Part shown: positions 1 through 9,089 of the stretch, in pieces
Layout of the letters: every line of letters begins with the position of its first letter
Position numbering within the stretch: position 1 is the stretch's first letter
NCBI GenBank assembly: GCA_023663685.1
Contig: JAMPHB010000006.1
Coordinates: forward strand, 1 to 64,000
DNA length: 64,000 bases
Source: Blautia sp.
Lineage (GTDB): Bacteria; Bacillota; Clostridia; Lachnospirales; Lachnospiraceae
Reading direction: 5' to 3'
Notes under the pieces: generated by a model
Database searches by the model: none
The model's input: only the letters and a program-made list of their open reading frames with translations
Told to the model about the DNA's origin: nothing
Made by a program: the position numbers and the translations under genes

Positions 1-2
1 TT

Positions 3-278
3 CTCAGGACGGGCATTCCGGTGAAGCTGCAGGGGCGTGTGTATGCATGTCGCAATACACTTCAATTTTTCACGATTCCGATAGGCTTGTTTATCGGTGG
101 TTTTATGGTAGATAACGTGTGCGAGCCATTTATGAGAGCATACGGCGGTCTGCCGGTTTTAAAAATGCTTTTTGGCATGGGGAAGGGCTCCGGCGCGGCG
201 CTTATGATGCTGCTGCTCGGTGTGAGCGGGAGCCTGATCTGTATCATCATGGGGCAGAAATTAAAGAAGTATCAGTAA
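3..278 (+). CDS. MFS transporter, C-terminal fragment (gene starts left of window)
   Basis: The reading frame is open from the first bases and the left edge cuts off most of the gene, so the GTG at 21 is not the true start. About 91 residues remain. They contain a [10 protein letters not shown] stretch followed by two hydrophobic helices (around [15 protein letters not shown] and [19 protein letters not shown]), which matches the last two membrane helices of major facilitator superfamily exporters of Firmicutes. The protein ends in a short basic tail. It lies 22 bp upstream of glpK on the same strand, but nothing shows that it carries glycerol. The substrate cannot be told from this piece. 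Confidence 0.65.
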   Translation, partial: LRTGIPVKLQGRVYACRNTLQFFTIPIGLFIGGFMVDNVCEPFMRAYGGLPVLKMLFGMGKGSGAALMMLLLGVSGSLICIIMGQKLKKYQ

Positions 279-300
279 TTTCACAGAAAAAGGGGGACTT

Positions 301-1797
301 ATGGAAAGCTATATCATGGCGCTGGATCAGGGGACGACGAGCTCAAGGTGTATCCTGTTTGACAGGCAGGGAAATATCTGCGCAATGGCTCAGAAAGAGG
401 TGGGGCAGCTTTTCCCGCAGCCCGGCTGGGTGGAGCAGAAGCCCAGGGAGATCTGGTCGTCGCAGATGTCGGTGATGACCGAGGCGATGGCGGAGCTTGG
501 CGTGGGTCCGGAGAACATAGCGGCCATCGGCATCACGAACCAGAGGGAGACCACCATCGTATGGAACAAAACGACCGGGAAACCGGTATATAACGCCATC
601 GGCTGGCAGTGCAGGCGCACCGCGCCGATGATCGACAGGCTAAAAGAAGAGGGGCAGGATGCACTGATCCGCGAGCGCACCGGGCTGGTTGCCGATGCCT
701 ATTTCAGCGCCAGCAAGATTGCATGGATCTTAGGGAATGTAGCGGGCGCAAGGGAGGCGGCGGAGGCGGGAGAGCTTCTTTTTGGGACAGTGGACACATG
801 GCTTTTGTGGAACCTGACGGGGGGAGCGGCGCACCGGACGGATTACACCAACGCCTCGAGAACCATGCTTTTTGACATTCATAAGCTCTGCTGGGACAGG
901 GAGCTTTTGGAGCTTTTTCATATCCCGGAGTCCATGCTTCCGGAGGTGGCGCCCTCCGGCGCCGTCTTTGGCTATACCGACGAAAAGCTGATGCCGGGGA
1001 AAACCGTCATAGCGGGCATGGCGGGAGACCAGCAGGCCGCGCTGTTCGGACAGTGCTGCTTTTTGCCGGGGGAGATGAAAAATACATACGGAACCGGCTG
1101 CTTTTTACTGATGCATACCGGAAACCGTCCGGTGTGCTCCGGGAAGGGACTGATTACCACGGTTGCGGCAGGACTGACTACGGTGGCCGAATATGCGCTG
1201 GAGGGGAGCGTGTATGTGGCGGGAGCCGCCGTCCAGTGGCTCCGGGACGGAATGCGGCTGGTAGAGAGCGCCGCCGAGACAGAAAGCTATGCGGCAGCTG
1301 TGGAGGATGCGAACGGCATGTATCTCGTCCCGGCCTTTGCGGGCATGGGCGCGCCCTACTGGGATCCCTATGCGAGGGGGACAGTGGTGGGACTTACGAG
1401 GGGATGCCGGAAGGAGCATTTTATCCGGGCAACGCTGGAGTCTATAGCCTATCAGGCATATGATGTGATCCTTGCCATGGAGCAGGAGGCGGGGGAGGCG
1501 CTAAGGAGCCTAAAGGTAGACGGCGGCGCGAGCGCCAACAATCTGCTGATGCAGTTTCAGGCGGATATCACCGGGACGAGCGTATACCGGCCGAGCTGCA
1601 TTGAGACCACGGCTCTCGGGGCGGCGTACCTCGCCGGACTGACGGTGGGTTACTGGAAGGACAAGGAGGAGCTTCGAGGGAACTGGCAGCTGGAGAGCAG
1701 CTTTTTGCCGGAGATGGGGGAAGATCAGCGGAGAGCGCTCTTAAAGGGCTGGCATCGCGCTGTAGACTGTGCCCGCTTTTGGGCGAGGGAGGAGTAG
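301..1797 (+). CDS. glpK: Glycerol kinase
   Basis: ATP-dependent phosphorylation of glycerol to sn-glycerol 3-phosphate, a cytoplasmic step feeding glycolysis and lipid synthesis. The 498-residue length matches family members of about 500. The FGGY-kinase fold is clear: the phosphate-binding DQGTTSSR at residues 9-16, the substrate-side GITNQRETT region, the second ATPase-fold half beginning near [12 protein letters not shown], and the NTYGTGCF and DGGASANN motifs. A GGGGGA ribosome binding site lies just before the ATG at 301. No glycerol facilitator, regulator or glycerol-3-phosphate dehydrogenase is seen beside it, and no promoter is recognisable in the short gap, so it may be read from upstream. 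The assignment is firm. Confidence 0.96.
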   Translation: MESYIMALDQGTTSSRCILFDRQGNICAMAQKEVGQLFPQPGWVEQKPREIWSSQMSVMTEAMAELGVGPENIAAIGITNQRETTIVWNKTTGKPVYNAIGWQCRRTAPMIDRLKEEGQDALIRERTGLVADAYFSASKIAWILGNVAGAREAAEAGELLFGTVDTWLLWNLTGGAAHRTDYTNASRTMLFDIHKLCWDRELLELFHIPESMLPEVAPSGAVFGYTDEKLMPGKTVIAGMAGDQQAALFGQCCFLPGEMKNTYGTGCFLLMHTGNRPVCSGKGLITTVAAGLTTVAEYALEGSVYVAGAAVQWLRDGMRLVESAAETESYAAAVEDANGMYLVPAFAGMGAPYWDPYARGTVVGLTRGCRKEHFIRATLESIAYQAYDVILAMEQEAGEALRSLKVDGGASANNLLMQFQADITGTSVYRPSCIETTALGAAYLAGLTVGYWKDKEELRGNWQLESSFLPEMGEDQRRALLKGWHRAVDCARFWAREE

Positions 1798-1853
1798 GAA
1801 CCGTCTGCGTTTTTTTGCATAGAATGGAAATGACAGAAAACCAGAGGTTCATT

Positions 1854-2312
1854 ATGGTAGGGGAAAGACCGACTGCACATGCGAAAATTTATGGGAGTGA
1901 CAATTGTAAAAAGCTGACGGGATTGTTGTACTTATTTCCGGCGCAGGGAGGAACGATTGTATGGGTGGAGCTGCGGGAAGTGACGGATACAGACGGAAAG
2001 CCGGCGCAGGGCTTCCGGGGCTTTCATATCCACGAGGGAGGCGCGTGCACGGGGAATGAGCAGGATCCCTTCGCCGATGCCGGCGGACACTATAATCCCA
2101 CAGGGCAGGAGCATCCGGATCATGCGGGGGATCTGCCCCCGGTGCTGGTGTGCAACGGCTATGCGTGGATGCAGGTCTATACAAGCCGTTTTCGCCCGGA
2201 GGAGGTGGTCGGCCGCACCGTGATCGTTCACGGGATGCCCGACGATCTTCACACGCAGCCAGCCGGGGATTCTGGAGTCAGGCTGGGCTGCGGCTTAATT
2301 GAGCCTATGTAG
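1854..2312 (+). CDS. Cu/Zn superoxide dismutase family protein
   Basis: Predicted to dismutate superoxide to peroxide and oxygen. Counted from the ATG at 1854 (152 residues) all classical ligands are present: H58 and H60 in GFHIH, H79 in GGHYNP, H87, H90 and D93 in EHPDHAGDLP, and H126 in VIVHG. C65 and C146 can form the conserved disulfide and R143 is the anion-guiding arginine. No signal peptide is seen, so it is probably cytoplasmic, unlike the periplasmic or lipoprotein bacterial forms. Start choice: 1854 has AGAGG six bases upstream; in-frame ATGs at 1824 and 1830 lack a good site, and one at 1779 would overlap glpK. It is the second gene after glpK on the same strand. The complete ligand set separates it from copper-site-deficient homologues such as B. 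subtilis YojM. Confidence 0.88.
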   Translation: MVGERPTAHAKIYGSDNCKKLTGLLYLFPAQGGTIVWVELREVTDTDGKPAQGFRGFHIHEGGACTGNEQDPFADAGGHYNPTGQEHPDHAGDLPPVLVCNGYAWMQVYTSRFRPEEVVGRTVIVHGMPDDLHTQPAGDSGVRLGCGLIEPM

Positions 2313-2328
2313 GCCGCGGCAGGCAAAA

Positions 2329-2868
2329 CTAAGCTGCCGGAAAATTCTCCCAGTCCCATAGATAGCTGATTAAAAGCACCGCTCCCGCCCGGCGGATATA
2401 ATGGTAGTCCCGGGCGATGCAGGGTCTTCCTGCCGCGTAGTGCCCGTGGAGCCGGACAATGTAGCCGGGCAGGGCGGAGACTGGCATGGGACGGCAGACA
2501 TCCGGCGGCAGGGGACGCCTCCGGTGATCCCAGGCGCAGATGGCAAGCCTGCACTCGTGGGAGAAATGCCTCTTTGTTCCGTGGGTGAACCAGTCGTTGT
2601 GGGGATAAGTAAAATAGTCCTCCACATAGTGCAGGATATATCCCAGGCGCAGAAAAGACAGACAGTCCCGCCTGCCGGAGCGCGCAAGCTTTTTCATTTT
2701 ACCAAAGACCATCTCCTGCGTGGAGCTTCTCCTGTGTCCGCCCGCGTAGGTGTATACAAGGATATCCGGCAGAATACTCCCGAAGGTCAGGCAGAAGCGA
2801 TGCCTTCGTTTTAGATCCATGCCGCGAATCAGATTTTTCGTAATTGTCACATGTCCGAATTTGTTCAT
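2329..2868 (-). CDS. Zinc-dependent phospholipase C family-like protein
   Basis: About 179 residues from the ATG at 2868, which has GGAGG nine bases upstream; a longer open frame to 2958 would overlap the kinase gene and lacks such a site. The central motif GYILHYVEDYFTYPHN (about residues 76-91), preceded by GSILPDILVY and followed by a histidine cluster (HFSHE, 101-105), resembles the His/Asp zinc-binding pattern of the zinc-dependent phospholipase C/S1-P1 nuclease-like family found in many Clostridia. No signal peptide is visible, so action on external lipids is doubtful; the substrate is unknown. It lies 61 bp downstream of the hybrid sensor kinase on the same strand and could share its transcript. 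Confidence 0.6.
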   Translation of the reverse strand: MNKFGHVTITKNLIRGMDLKRRHRFCLTFGSILPDILVYTYAGGHRRSSTQEMVFGKMKKLARSGRRDCLSFLRLGYILHYVEDYFTYPHNDWFTHGTKRHFSHECRLAICAWDHRRRPLPPDVCRPMPVSALPGYIVRLHGHYAAGRPCIARDYHYIRRAGAVLLISYLWDWENFPAA

Positions 2869-2929
2869 ACCGCAATTCCTCCGTGCAGCTTTGTCCGCTA
2901 CGGCATCAGTTTCCCCGTTTCCCTTTATT

Positions 2930-5900
2930 TTATCCCAGATACTTTTGCAGAGCCGCACTCAGCTTTTTCAGCTCAATGGGCTTTGACAGATGGTCGTTCA
3001 TTCCGGCGGCGCGGGCAGCTTCGATGTCCTCCACAAAGGCGTCGGCGGTCATGGCCACGATAGGGATTTTTGCCGCATCCGGATGATTTAAGGCGCGGAT
3101 TGCTTTAGTTGCCTCGTAGCCGTTCATCAGCGGCATCTGTATATCCATCAGAATCAGATCATAGTAGCCGGGCTCGGAGGCGGCGAATTTTTCAACGGCC
3201 TCCCTGCCGTTTTCTGCTTCGTCCGGCCGAAGTCCCGCCATTTTCAGGATTTCCCGTGCAATCTCCCGGTTCAGGATATTGTCCTCCACCAGAAGGAGGC
3301 GGGCATTGCTGTAGTCTTTGGACTCAAGTGCCTGCAGGGACTGCGAATTGCCCTCCTGCGCGTTCTCCCCGTTCTGAAGCTGCCGGAAGACACGGATCAG
3401 GCCGGATTTGAATACCGGCTTGCTCAGAAAAGCGTCCACGCCCGCCTCCTTTGCTTCCGTCTCGACGTCAGAGCGGTCGTAGGCAGAGAGAATAATGACG
3501 GGAAAGCTTTGGCCGAGCTGCTCTTTGAGAGCCTTTAGCGTCTCAAGGCCGTCCATACCCGGCATCCGCCAGTCGAGAATGGCCGCGTGAAGGGCAGGGT
3601 CTGTTTTGCGCCTGTTTCTTACCGCTTCCAGAGCCTCCTGTCCGCTGGTATAGCTTTCGCCCTTCATGCCGAGTTCGTCCAGAAGCCTGTTCAGCGACTC
3701 GCAGACGTCCGGGTCATCGTCAACCACCAGCACAGGAAGACCGGCGAGAGCAGAGTAGTCGAGCTCCTGCGAATCCTGCACCTTGAGGAAAATGGTGACT
3801 GTGAAGCGCGAGCCCTTCCCGACCTCGCTCTCCACCTTGATGCTTCCGTTCATCAGCTGTACAATGCCGTGGGTGATGGCCATGCCAAGTCCCGTCCCCT
3901 GGATTTTGCTGGTGCGCAGATCCTCTTCCCTGGAGAAGGGCTCAAAAAGGTGCTCCAGATATTCCGGCGACATGCCTATGCCGTTGTCCTCAAAAACAAA
4001 CTGGTAACAGCCGAGCTTTGGCGTGCGCATGGGCTGCTCCTCCACCGAGAGCGTGATTTTGCCGCCGTCGGGGGTATATTTGATGGCGTTGCTCAGAATA
4101 TTCACAAACACCTGCTGGATGCGCAGGCTGTCGCCCACCACATCCTCGTGGCAAATGTTTTTTGTGTGGACGCTTAAGCTGTGATGATGGCTTTCAATCT
4201 GCGGCTGAACCATCACCAGCAGGCTGTTCAGCTGCTCGGAGAGGTTAAAGGCCTCTTCCGTCAGGCTGATGGTGCCGGATTCAATCTTGCTCATGTCCAG
4301 TACCTCGTTGATTAAGCCCAGCAGATGTCTGCTGGAGGTGGTAATCTTATTCAGCGCATCCTGCACCCGTTCGGGGGCGTTTACATTGGCGGAGGCGATG
4401 GTCGTCATGCCGATAATAGCGTTCATGGGCGTGCGGATATCGTGGGACATCTTGGACATAAAATCGGATTTTGCAAGGCTGGCGCGTTTGGCGGCCTCCA
4501 GAGAGTCCATGAGGAGCTGCCGCTGCTCCCGCTCCTGCCGGGCGGCCTCGTCCACACAGCGGATGCCGGACACCATGACAAGCTCATTCTCATCTGTACT
4601 GACGTCAACAAAATGCATCTCGTAAAAGTCCATATGCTCCGCATTGGGCTTAACCTGATAGCGTATGGAAAAATCCGTCTCCTCTTTCAGGCGCGTATGG
4701 ATTGCCAGCGGCTCACAGAGCGCAAGCAGGCTTTCCCGGTGCTCCTCTCTGACGTAGGTATTCACATATTGCCGCAGAGCCTCAGAGTGGAAGGCTTCGG
4801 ACGGGAGAAAGCCGCAGGCTGCCGTCTTTTCAGGAGATGCAGTGCGGATTGTCTCAAAGGAATCTGTATTTAAGTTTACATAGTAGATGGCCGTGTAGCT
4901 GCGGCTTAAGGCCGCCACGATTTTAAGCTGGTGTTTTTCAATCTCTGCCTCACGCCTCTGGGCTTCCGCGCGGAGCCTGCGTATACGCAGGATGGAGATG
5001 CCTACGGTGAGCAGTACTAAAATGATGAAGCTAAAGCCTGCCAGTATAAAGCGGGCGGTGTACAGGATGTCCATGAGGTCGGCAGAGACATAGGGCATAT
5101 TGAGGTATTCATTGACGACCGCGTCGGTGTATTCCGGCTGGAGAAAGCCTACCGACTTATTAAAAACAGAGAACATTGTGGAATCTACATCTGCGGCGGC
5201 GGTCAGACTCACGCCGGAGGTGAAGCGGTAGGGCTCCCATTGGATCAGGGTAGAAAAACGGTCGTTTTTGGTATGATAATTGAACTCGATATTGTTGAGC
5301 AGAGTCGCGTCCGCCCTGCCGCTTTGGACAGCGTTTAAGCATTCCTTGGCGGTACGGTAGTATGTAATCTCCGCCTCACCCAGCATAGATTCCAGATAGT
5401 CGGCCCAGTAGGCTCTGCCCTGTGTCAGGGCAATCTTTGGAACGTCCAGCTCAGTAAAACGGCATTTGTAGTCGGTGATCAGCACATTTTCGTATTCCAG
5501 CAGGGGATCAGTGGTACACAAAAGAGGGTCTTCTACAGCAATCATCGCCGAGGAGCCGATGTAAAAGTCGATATCATGGCCTGCAAGAAGCTCCTGCCAG
5601 CTCTCGTTCCGGCTGACGGGGCGGAATGTCAGGTTTAAGCCGGAGGTCTCACGGATATTCTCCAGCAGGCGGATATAGATGCCGTCGTAGTTTCCGTCGT
5701 CGCTGACATAGGCGAGCGGCTCCGTATTTTCATAGAAGCCGATGACAATCTCTGTCCCGGATTCGATGAATTCCCGCTCCCGCTCGGTCAGCGCCAGCGA
5801 GCTGGGATTATTTCCGACGAGACAGCTGTGCTGTGTATCGGCGACGAGGTCGGGGAAGCTGTTCAAAAGCTGCTGCATACCGTGATTCAGCTCCGTAAGG

Positions 5901-6580
5901 AGAGTGTCGTTTCCGGATTTTACTGTATAGTAGAAGGGTTGCGCTTCCAAAACAGCCGCGAGAACCGCATTGGGAAGCTCATTGGAGGCGTTGAAGATGA
6001 CCATGTCCACCTCGCCCTGCTCCAGCGCGCGCGTCTTTTCTTCCGCGGAGTCGATATAGACCGGCTCATAGGTAAAGCCCCGGTTTTTAGCAAATTCGAT
6101 AAGCTCCAGTTCATTGGAGGTGTCCTTTGTCACGGCGATTTTTGCGCCGTTAAAGGAGGCGAAATCCTCATAGTAATAGCCGCTGTCCGCTTTGGTAAAA
6201 AGACCGGGGGCAACATAGCCGCCTGCAAGACTGGAAAAATCCATGGCCTCTGCCCGTTCGGGGGTGTAGTTGGTGGGAAAAAGCAGGTCAATTTCCCCGG
6301 TTCCCAGCATTTCGACCGCCTCCGTCCATGTGGTGTCCACATATTCGTATTCCCAGTTGTTGATTTCCGCCAGCTTGTCAAGGTAAGCATTGCAGTTCCC
6401 GGCAGGTTCGCCGCTCGCGTCAAGGTATAAAAGAGAGTTGATTCCGCAGGGGATGCGGACAGTCCGCTTTTTCTCCGCAGCCTCCGGTACAGAAGTCCCA
6501 AAAACAGGGGGACACAAAAGTATTGCAAGCAGCAGGATACGCGCCCGCTGAAAAAACTTTTTTGCCGATCCAGAACTCAT
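2930..6580 (-). CDS. BvgS-like hybrid sensor histidine kinase with two periplasmic-binding domains
   Basis: A 1216-residue membrane sensor. Order of parts: signal/anchor helix (about 13-29); two type-3 solute-binding domains outside the cell (about 40-255 and 270-500); a membrane helix (508-530); a PAS-like linker (about 555-680); a dimerisation/phosphoacceptor domain with SHDIRTPMN and H713; an ATPase domain with N-box NILSNAIKY, DNGIGM (865-870) and GTGLGM (895-900); and two receiver domains with phosphoacceptors D1003 (ILDWRMPGMD) and D1146 (LILMDIQMP). There is no C-terminal HPt domain, unlike BvgS/EvgS. Such receptors usually sense small solutes, often amino acids; the ligand is unknown. 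The start at 6580 has a GAAGGGAG site. No DNA-binding response regulator is encoded next to it, so the output is unclear. Confidence 0.93.
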   Translation of the reverse strand: MSSGSAKKFFQRARILLLAILLCPPVFGTSVPEAAEKKRTVRIPCGINSLLYLDASGEPAGNCNAYLDKLAEINNWEYEYVDTTWTEAVEMLGTGEIDLLFPTNYTPERAEAMDFSSLAGGYVAPGLFTKADSGYYYEDFASFNGAKIAVTKDTSNELELIEFAKNRGFTYEPVYIDSAEEKTRALEQGEVDMVIFNASNELPNAVLAAVLEAQPFYYTVKSGNDTLLTELNHGMQQLLNSFPDLVADTQHSCLVGNNPSSLALTEREREFIESGTEIVIGFYENTEPLAYVSDDGNYDGIYIRLLENIRETSGLNLTFRPVSRNESWQELLAGHDIDFYIGSSAMIAVEDPLLCTTDPLLEYENVLITDYKCRFTELDVPKIALTQGRAYWADYLESMLGEAEITYYRTAKECLNAVQSGRADATLLNNIEFNYHTKNDRFSTLIQWEPYRFTSGVSLTAAADVDSTMFSVFNKSVGFLQPEYTDAVVNEYLNMPYVSADLMDILYTARFILAGFSFIILVLLTVGISILRIRRLRAEAQRREAEIEKHQLKIVAALSRSYTAIYYVNLNTDSFETIRTASPEKTAACGFLPSEAFHSEALRQYVNTYVREEHRESLLALCEPLAIHTRLKEETDFSIRYQVKPNAEHMDFYEMHFVDVSTDENELVMVSGIRCVDEAARQEREQRQLLMDSLEAAKRASLAKSDFMSKMSHDIRTPMNAIIGMTTIASANVNAPERVQDALNKITTSSRHLLGLINEVLDMSKIESGTISLTEEAFNLSEQLNSLLVMVQPQIESHHHSLSVHTKNICHEDVVGDSLRIQQVFVNILSNAIKYTPDGGKITLSVEEQPMRTPKLGCYQFVFEDNGIGMSPEYLEHLFEPFSREEDLRTSKIQGTGLGMAITHGIVQLMNGSIKVESEVGKGSRFTVTIFLKVQDSQELDYSALAGLPVLVVDDDPDVCESLNRLLDELGMKGESYTSGQEALEAVRNRRKTDPALHAAILDWRMPGMDGLETLKALKEQLGQSFPVIILSAYDRSDVETEAKEAGVDAFLSKPVFKSGLIRVFRQLQNGENAQEGNSQSLQALESKDYSNARLLLVEDNILNREIAREILKMAGLRPDEAENGREAVEKFAASEPGYYDLILMDIQMPLMNGYEATKAIRALNHPDAAKIPIVAMTADAFVEDIEAARAAGMNDHLSKPIELKKLSAALQKYLG

Positions 6581-6611
6581 CTGTTTACGCTCCCTTCTTA
6601 CTCATAAATCT

Positions 6612-6640
6612 ATTATCATACCAATCCAAAAAATTGTCAA
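6612..6640 (-). promoter_or_regulatory. Sigma-A promoter for the hybrid sensor kinase
   Basis: On the minus strand TTGACA is followed after 17 bases by GATAAT. Both boxes are close to consensus and sit about 30 bp upstream of the kinase start. Confidence 0.65.
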
Positions 6641-6657
6641 AACTTTTTGAATTTTTC

Positions 6658-6686
6658 TTGCGTCATTTGTCCAGGATGTCTATACT
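6658..6686 (+). promoter_or_regulatory. Sigma-A promoter for the D,D-carboxypeptidase gene
   Basis: TTGCGT, 17 bases, TATACT on the plus strand, ending 47 bp before the start at 6734. It lies back to back with the kinase promoter. Confidence 0.5.
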
Positions 6687-6733
6687 TTTTATAGGCGTCC
6701 GCGCCAATAAACGAGGAGAAGGAATAGTAAGGC

Positions 6734-7858
6734 ATGAAAGATTTTGATTTTGAGGACGAGCTTTGGGATATAGAGGAGCAGATCAGGCAGGAGGCACGCC
6801 GCCGGGAGCGGAGGCAGCAGACACAAAACAGGCAGAGCCGCCGCCGCATGACGCTTGCAGTATCGGCGGCCGCCGGGGTGCTGGCAGTCTCGCTCGCAGT
6901 GCTCGTAACCGTACTGGGGCTGCGGGGGAAGAAGGAGGATCCCAGGTATATTGCGCCGACGGAGAGTGAAACGCTCATTTCAGCGGCAGTCCCGGAGACA
7001 GAGACACAGACAGGGGCAGAGAGCGGGGCGGTTCCTGTCTTTAGCTTTGAGGCACACACGACCGGGGATACCGGGGGCTTTCACGAGAGCGTGGTAAGCG
7101 GCAACGGTGTTTTGATTGATGTGGAAAAGGAAGAGATTCTTGCCGGGAATGGCGTGTACGAGAGGATCAGCCCGGCATCCATGACAAAAATCCTTACGGT
7201 GCTGGTGGCTTCCGAGCACATTTCTGAGGAGGAGCTGGATGCGCCCTTCACCATGACAAGAGAGATCACAGATTACAGTTATATACACGATTGCAGCAAT
7301 ACGGGCTTTGAGGTGGATGAGGTGATGACCGTCCGGGATCTGTTCTACGGGACAATCCTTCCCTCGGGTGCGGATTCCGCGGTGGGGCTTGCCACCTATG
7401 TGGCGGGTTCCCATGAGGCATTTGTGGAACTGATGAATGAAAAACTTGCAGATATGGGGCTTGCAGAGAGCACGCATTTTACCAATTGCGTCGGACTCTA
7501 TGACGAGGAGCATTACAGCACGGTCTATGATATGGCGGTGATCTTAAAGGCGGCGACGGACGATCCGTGGTGCCGCGAGGTGCTTTCCGCCCATAAATAC
7601 ACGACGAGCGTGACCGAACAGCATCCGGAGGGAATCACGATCTCCAACTGGTTCCTCCGCAGAATTGAGGACAAGGACACCCACGGAGAGGTGCTGTGCG
7701 CAAAGACCGGCTATGTGAACCAGTCCGGGAGCTGCGCAGCCAGCCTTGCCAGTGACCACAGCGGAAGAGAGTACATCTGTGTGACCGCAGGCTCCAGCAG
7801 CAGCTGGAGATGCATCTACGATCATGTGGATATCTACACACAATATCTGGCCGAATGA
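6734..7858 (+). CDS. Membrane-anchored serine-type D-Ala-D-Ala carboxypeptidase
   Basis: Penicillin-binding peptidase that trims the terminal D-alanine from peptidoglycan stem peptides outside the cell. A charged, arginine-rich cytoplasmic tail (1-38) precedes one membrane helix (about 40-62), giving a type II anchor instead of the cleaved signal and C-terminal amphipathic helix of classical DacA/DacF. The nucleophile box is S149-M-T-K152 and the third box K324-T-G326. The second box reads S211-G-A213, where most family members have an asparagine (SxN), so an alanine replaces it. Length (374) is normal for the catalytic domain plus anchor. The ATG at 6734 has a GAGGAGAAGG site. Only 61 bp of convergent space separates it from the HD-GYP gene. 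Confidence 0.88.
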   Translation: MKDFDFEDELWDIEEQIRQEARRRERRQQTQNRQSRRRMTLAVSAAAGVLAVSLAVLVTVLGLRGKKEDPRYIAPTESETLISAAVPETETQTGAESGAVPVFSFEAHTTGDTGGFHESVVSGNGVLIDVEKEEILAGNGVYERISPASMTKILTVLVASEHISEEELDAPFTMTREITDYSYIHDCSNTGFEVDEVMTVRDLFYGTILPSGADSAVGLATYVAGSHEAFVELMNEKLADMGLAESTHFTNCVGLYDEEHYSTVYDMAVILKAATDDPWCREVLSAHKYTTSVTEQHPEGITISNWFLRRIEDKDTHGEVLCAKTGYVNQSGSCAASLASDHSGREYICVTAGSSSSWRCIYDHVDIYTQYLAE

Positions 7859-7919
7859 ATATCAGGAAAACATCCAAATAAACATCCGGCCAGGAATGCA
7901 ACGCGGGTATAAAATCAAA

Positions 7920-9020
7920 TCACAATATAATAATGCTTGCGCAGTTTAAATCTTCCCCCAGTTCGTACACCTTTCCGGTGGAAAGACCCACCACGGTGGG
8001 GCGGAGGATATAGTGGGGAATATTTTTTACGACCTTTGCCTTCTCCCCGTTGCTCAGCTCTACGATGCTGCCGACAGGGTAGAGGATCATGCTCTCGAGG
8101 AAACTCTTCATCGCCTTCATGTCCAGCTCCATGGTCATGGACATAATCATCTCCACCGCATCCCGCTGGGAAAATGCCTTCTTGTAAGGGCGCTCAGTCA
8201 CCAGCGCGTCGTAGATATCCGCCACGGAGAGAATCCGGGCATAGGGAGAGAGCTGCTTGTCGGTGACGCCCATGGGATAGCCCCTGCCGTTGGTCTTCTC
8301 ATGGTGCTGAAGCACGCCGAGACAGACCGCCGGGGAGACCTCCGGGCGGTCCTTGATAATCTGGTAGCCAAAAATCGAGTGCTGCTTCATCACGGCAAAT
8401 TCCTCATCGTCCAGCTTGCCGGGCTTGTTTAAGACCTCTAAGGGCACCTTGGTCTTGCCCACGTCATGCAGGAGTCCCGTGACGCCAATCTCGTGAATCT
8501 CCTGCGGCGTACAGCCCTGCTGCTTGGCGATGATCATGGCGATCGTGGCCACGTCCACGCTGTGCTTGAAAGTGTACTCGTCGCTGGTCTTAAGGGCGGA
8601 GATATCAATGGCGATCGCGTTATTATCATTGATGGCGCTCATCAGATCGTCGGCGATGCTGACGGTGGCGCTGGTCATCTCCGCGGAATCCGTGTTGTTG
8701 TATATGTACTGAATGCCCTCGGCCACCCGCGCACGCACGCTGGCGCTTAAGGTGACGTTGGCGCGATCCTCTGTGTGGAGCTTTTCGATATTGCGCTTCG
8801 CCTCCTCGCACATCGGGATTTCCTTTTCCTTCTCCTCTTCCGGTTCGTCCTCCTGCACATACACGCTCATAATGCCCATCTTGATCATGGCTTCGATCAT
8901 GTACTCGTCCAGCGCGGCGCCCCGGGCGACAAGGTTGCGTCCCAGCCGGTCCACCACCGGGTGATCCAGCTTCATGCCGGGCTTCAATTGTCTCGTTCGC
9001 ATGTACTTTCGGTTATTCAC
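7920..9020 (-). CDS. HD-GYP domain c-di-GMP phosphodiesterase-like protein
   Basis: 366 residues. An N-terminal segment of about 130 residues (DUF3391-like, with a charged EPEEEKEKE stretch) is followed by an HD-GYP domain with LLHDVGK (183-189, metal-binding H185/D186) and the diagnostic HHEKTNGRGYP (239-249). Members hydrolyse cyclic-di-GMP through a di- or trimetal centre; some use other dinucleotides. No membrane segment or receiver domain is visible, so it is a stand-alone cytoplasmic enzyme. A C-terminal stretch (PVGSIVELSNGEKAKVV) is common in clostridial members. Together with the GGDEF protein at 41611 it shows that the organism makes and breaks c-di-GMP. The start at 9020 is preceded by GAGGG. 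Confidence 0.92.
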   Translation of the reverse strand: MNNRKYMRTRQLKPGMKLDHPVVDRLGRNLVARGAALDEYMIEAMIKMGIMSVYVQEDEPEEEKEKEIPMCEEAKRNIEKLHTEDRANVTLSASVRARVAEGIQYIYNNTDSAEMTSATVSIADDLMSAINDNNAIAIDISALKTSDEYTFKHSVDVATIAMIIAKQQGCTPQEIHEIGVTGLLHDVGKTKVPLEVLNKPGKLDDEEFAVMKQHSIFGYQIIKDRPEVSPAVCLGVLQHHEKTNGRGYPMGVTDKQLSPYARILSVADIYDALVTERPYKKAFSQRDAVEMIMSMTMELDMKAMKSFLESMILYPVGSIVELSNGEKAKVVKNIPHYILRPTVVGLSTGKVYELGEDLNCASIIIL

Positions 9021-9050
9021 GGCCTACCCTCTTTTCTGTGTATTACCTCT

Positions 9051-9079
9051 ATTATACAGCGTTTGTACAGTATTGCCAA
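9051..9079 (-). promoter_or_regulatory. Sigma-A promoter for the HD-GYP gene
   Basis: On the minus strand TTGGCA, 17 bases, TATAAT; the -10 box is perfect and about 30 bp upstream of the start codon at 9020. Confidence 0.65.
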
Positions 9080-9089
9080 GCACTAATTT

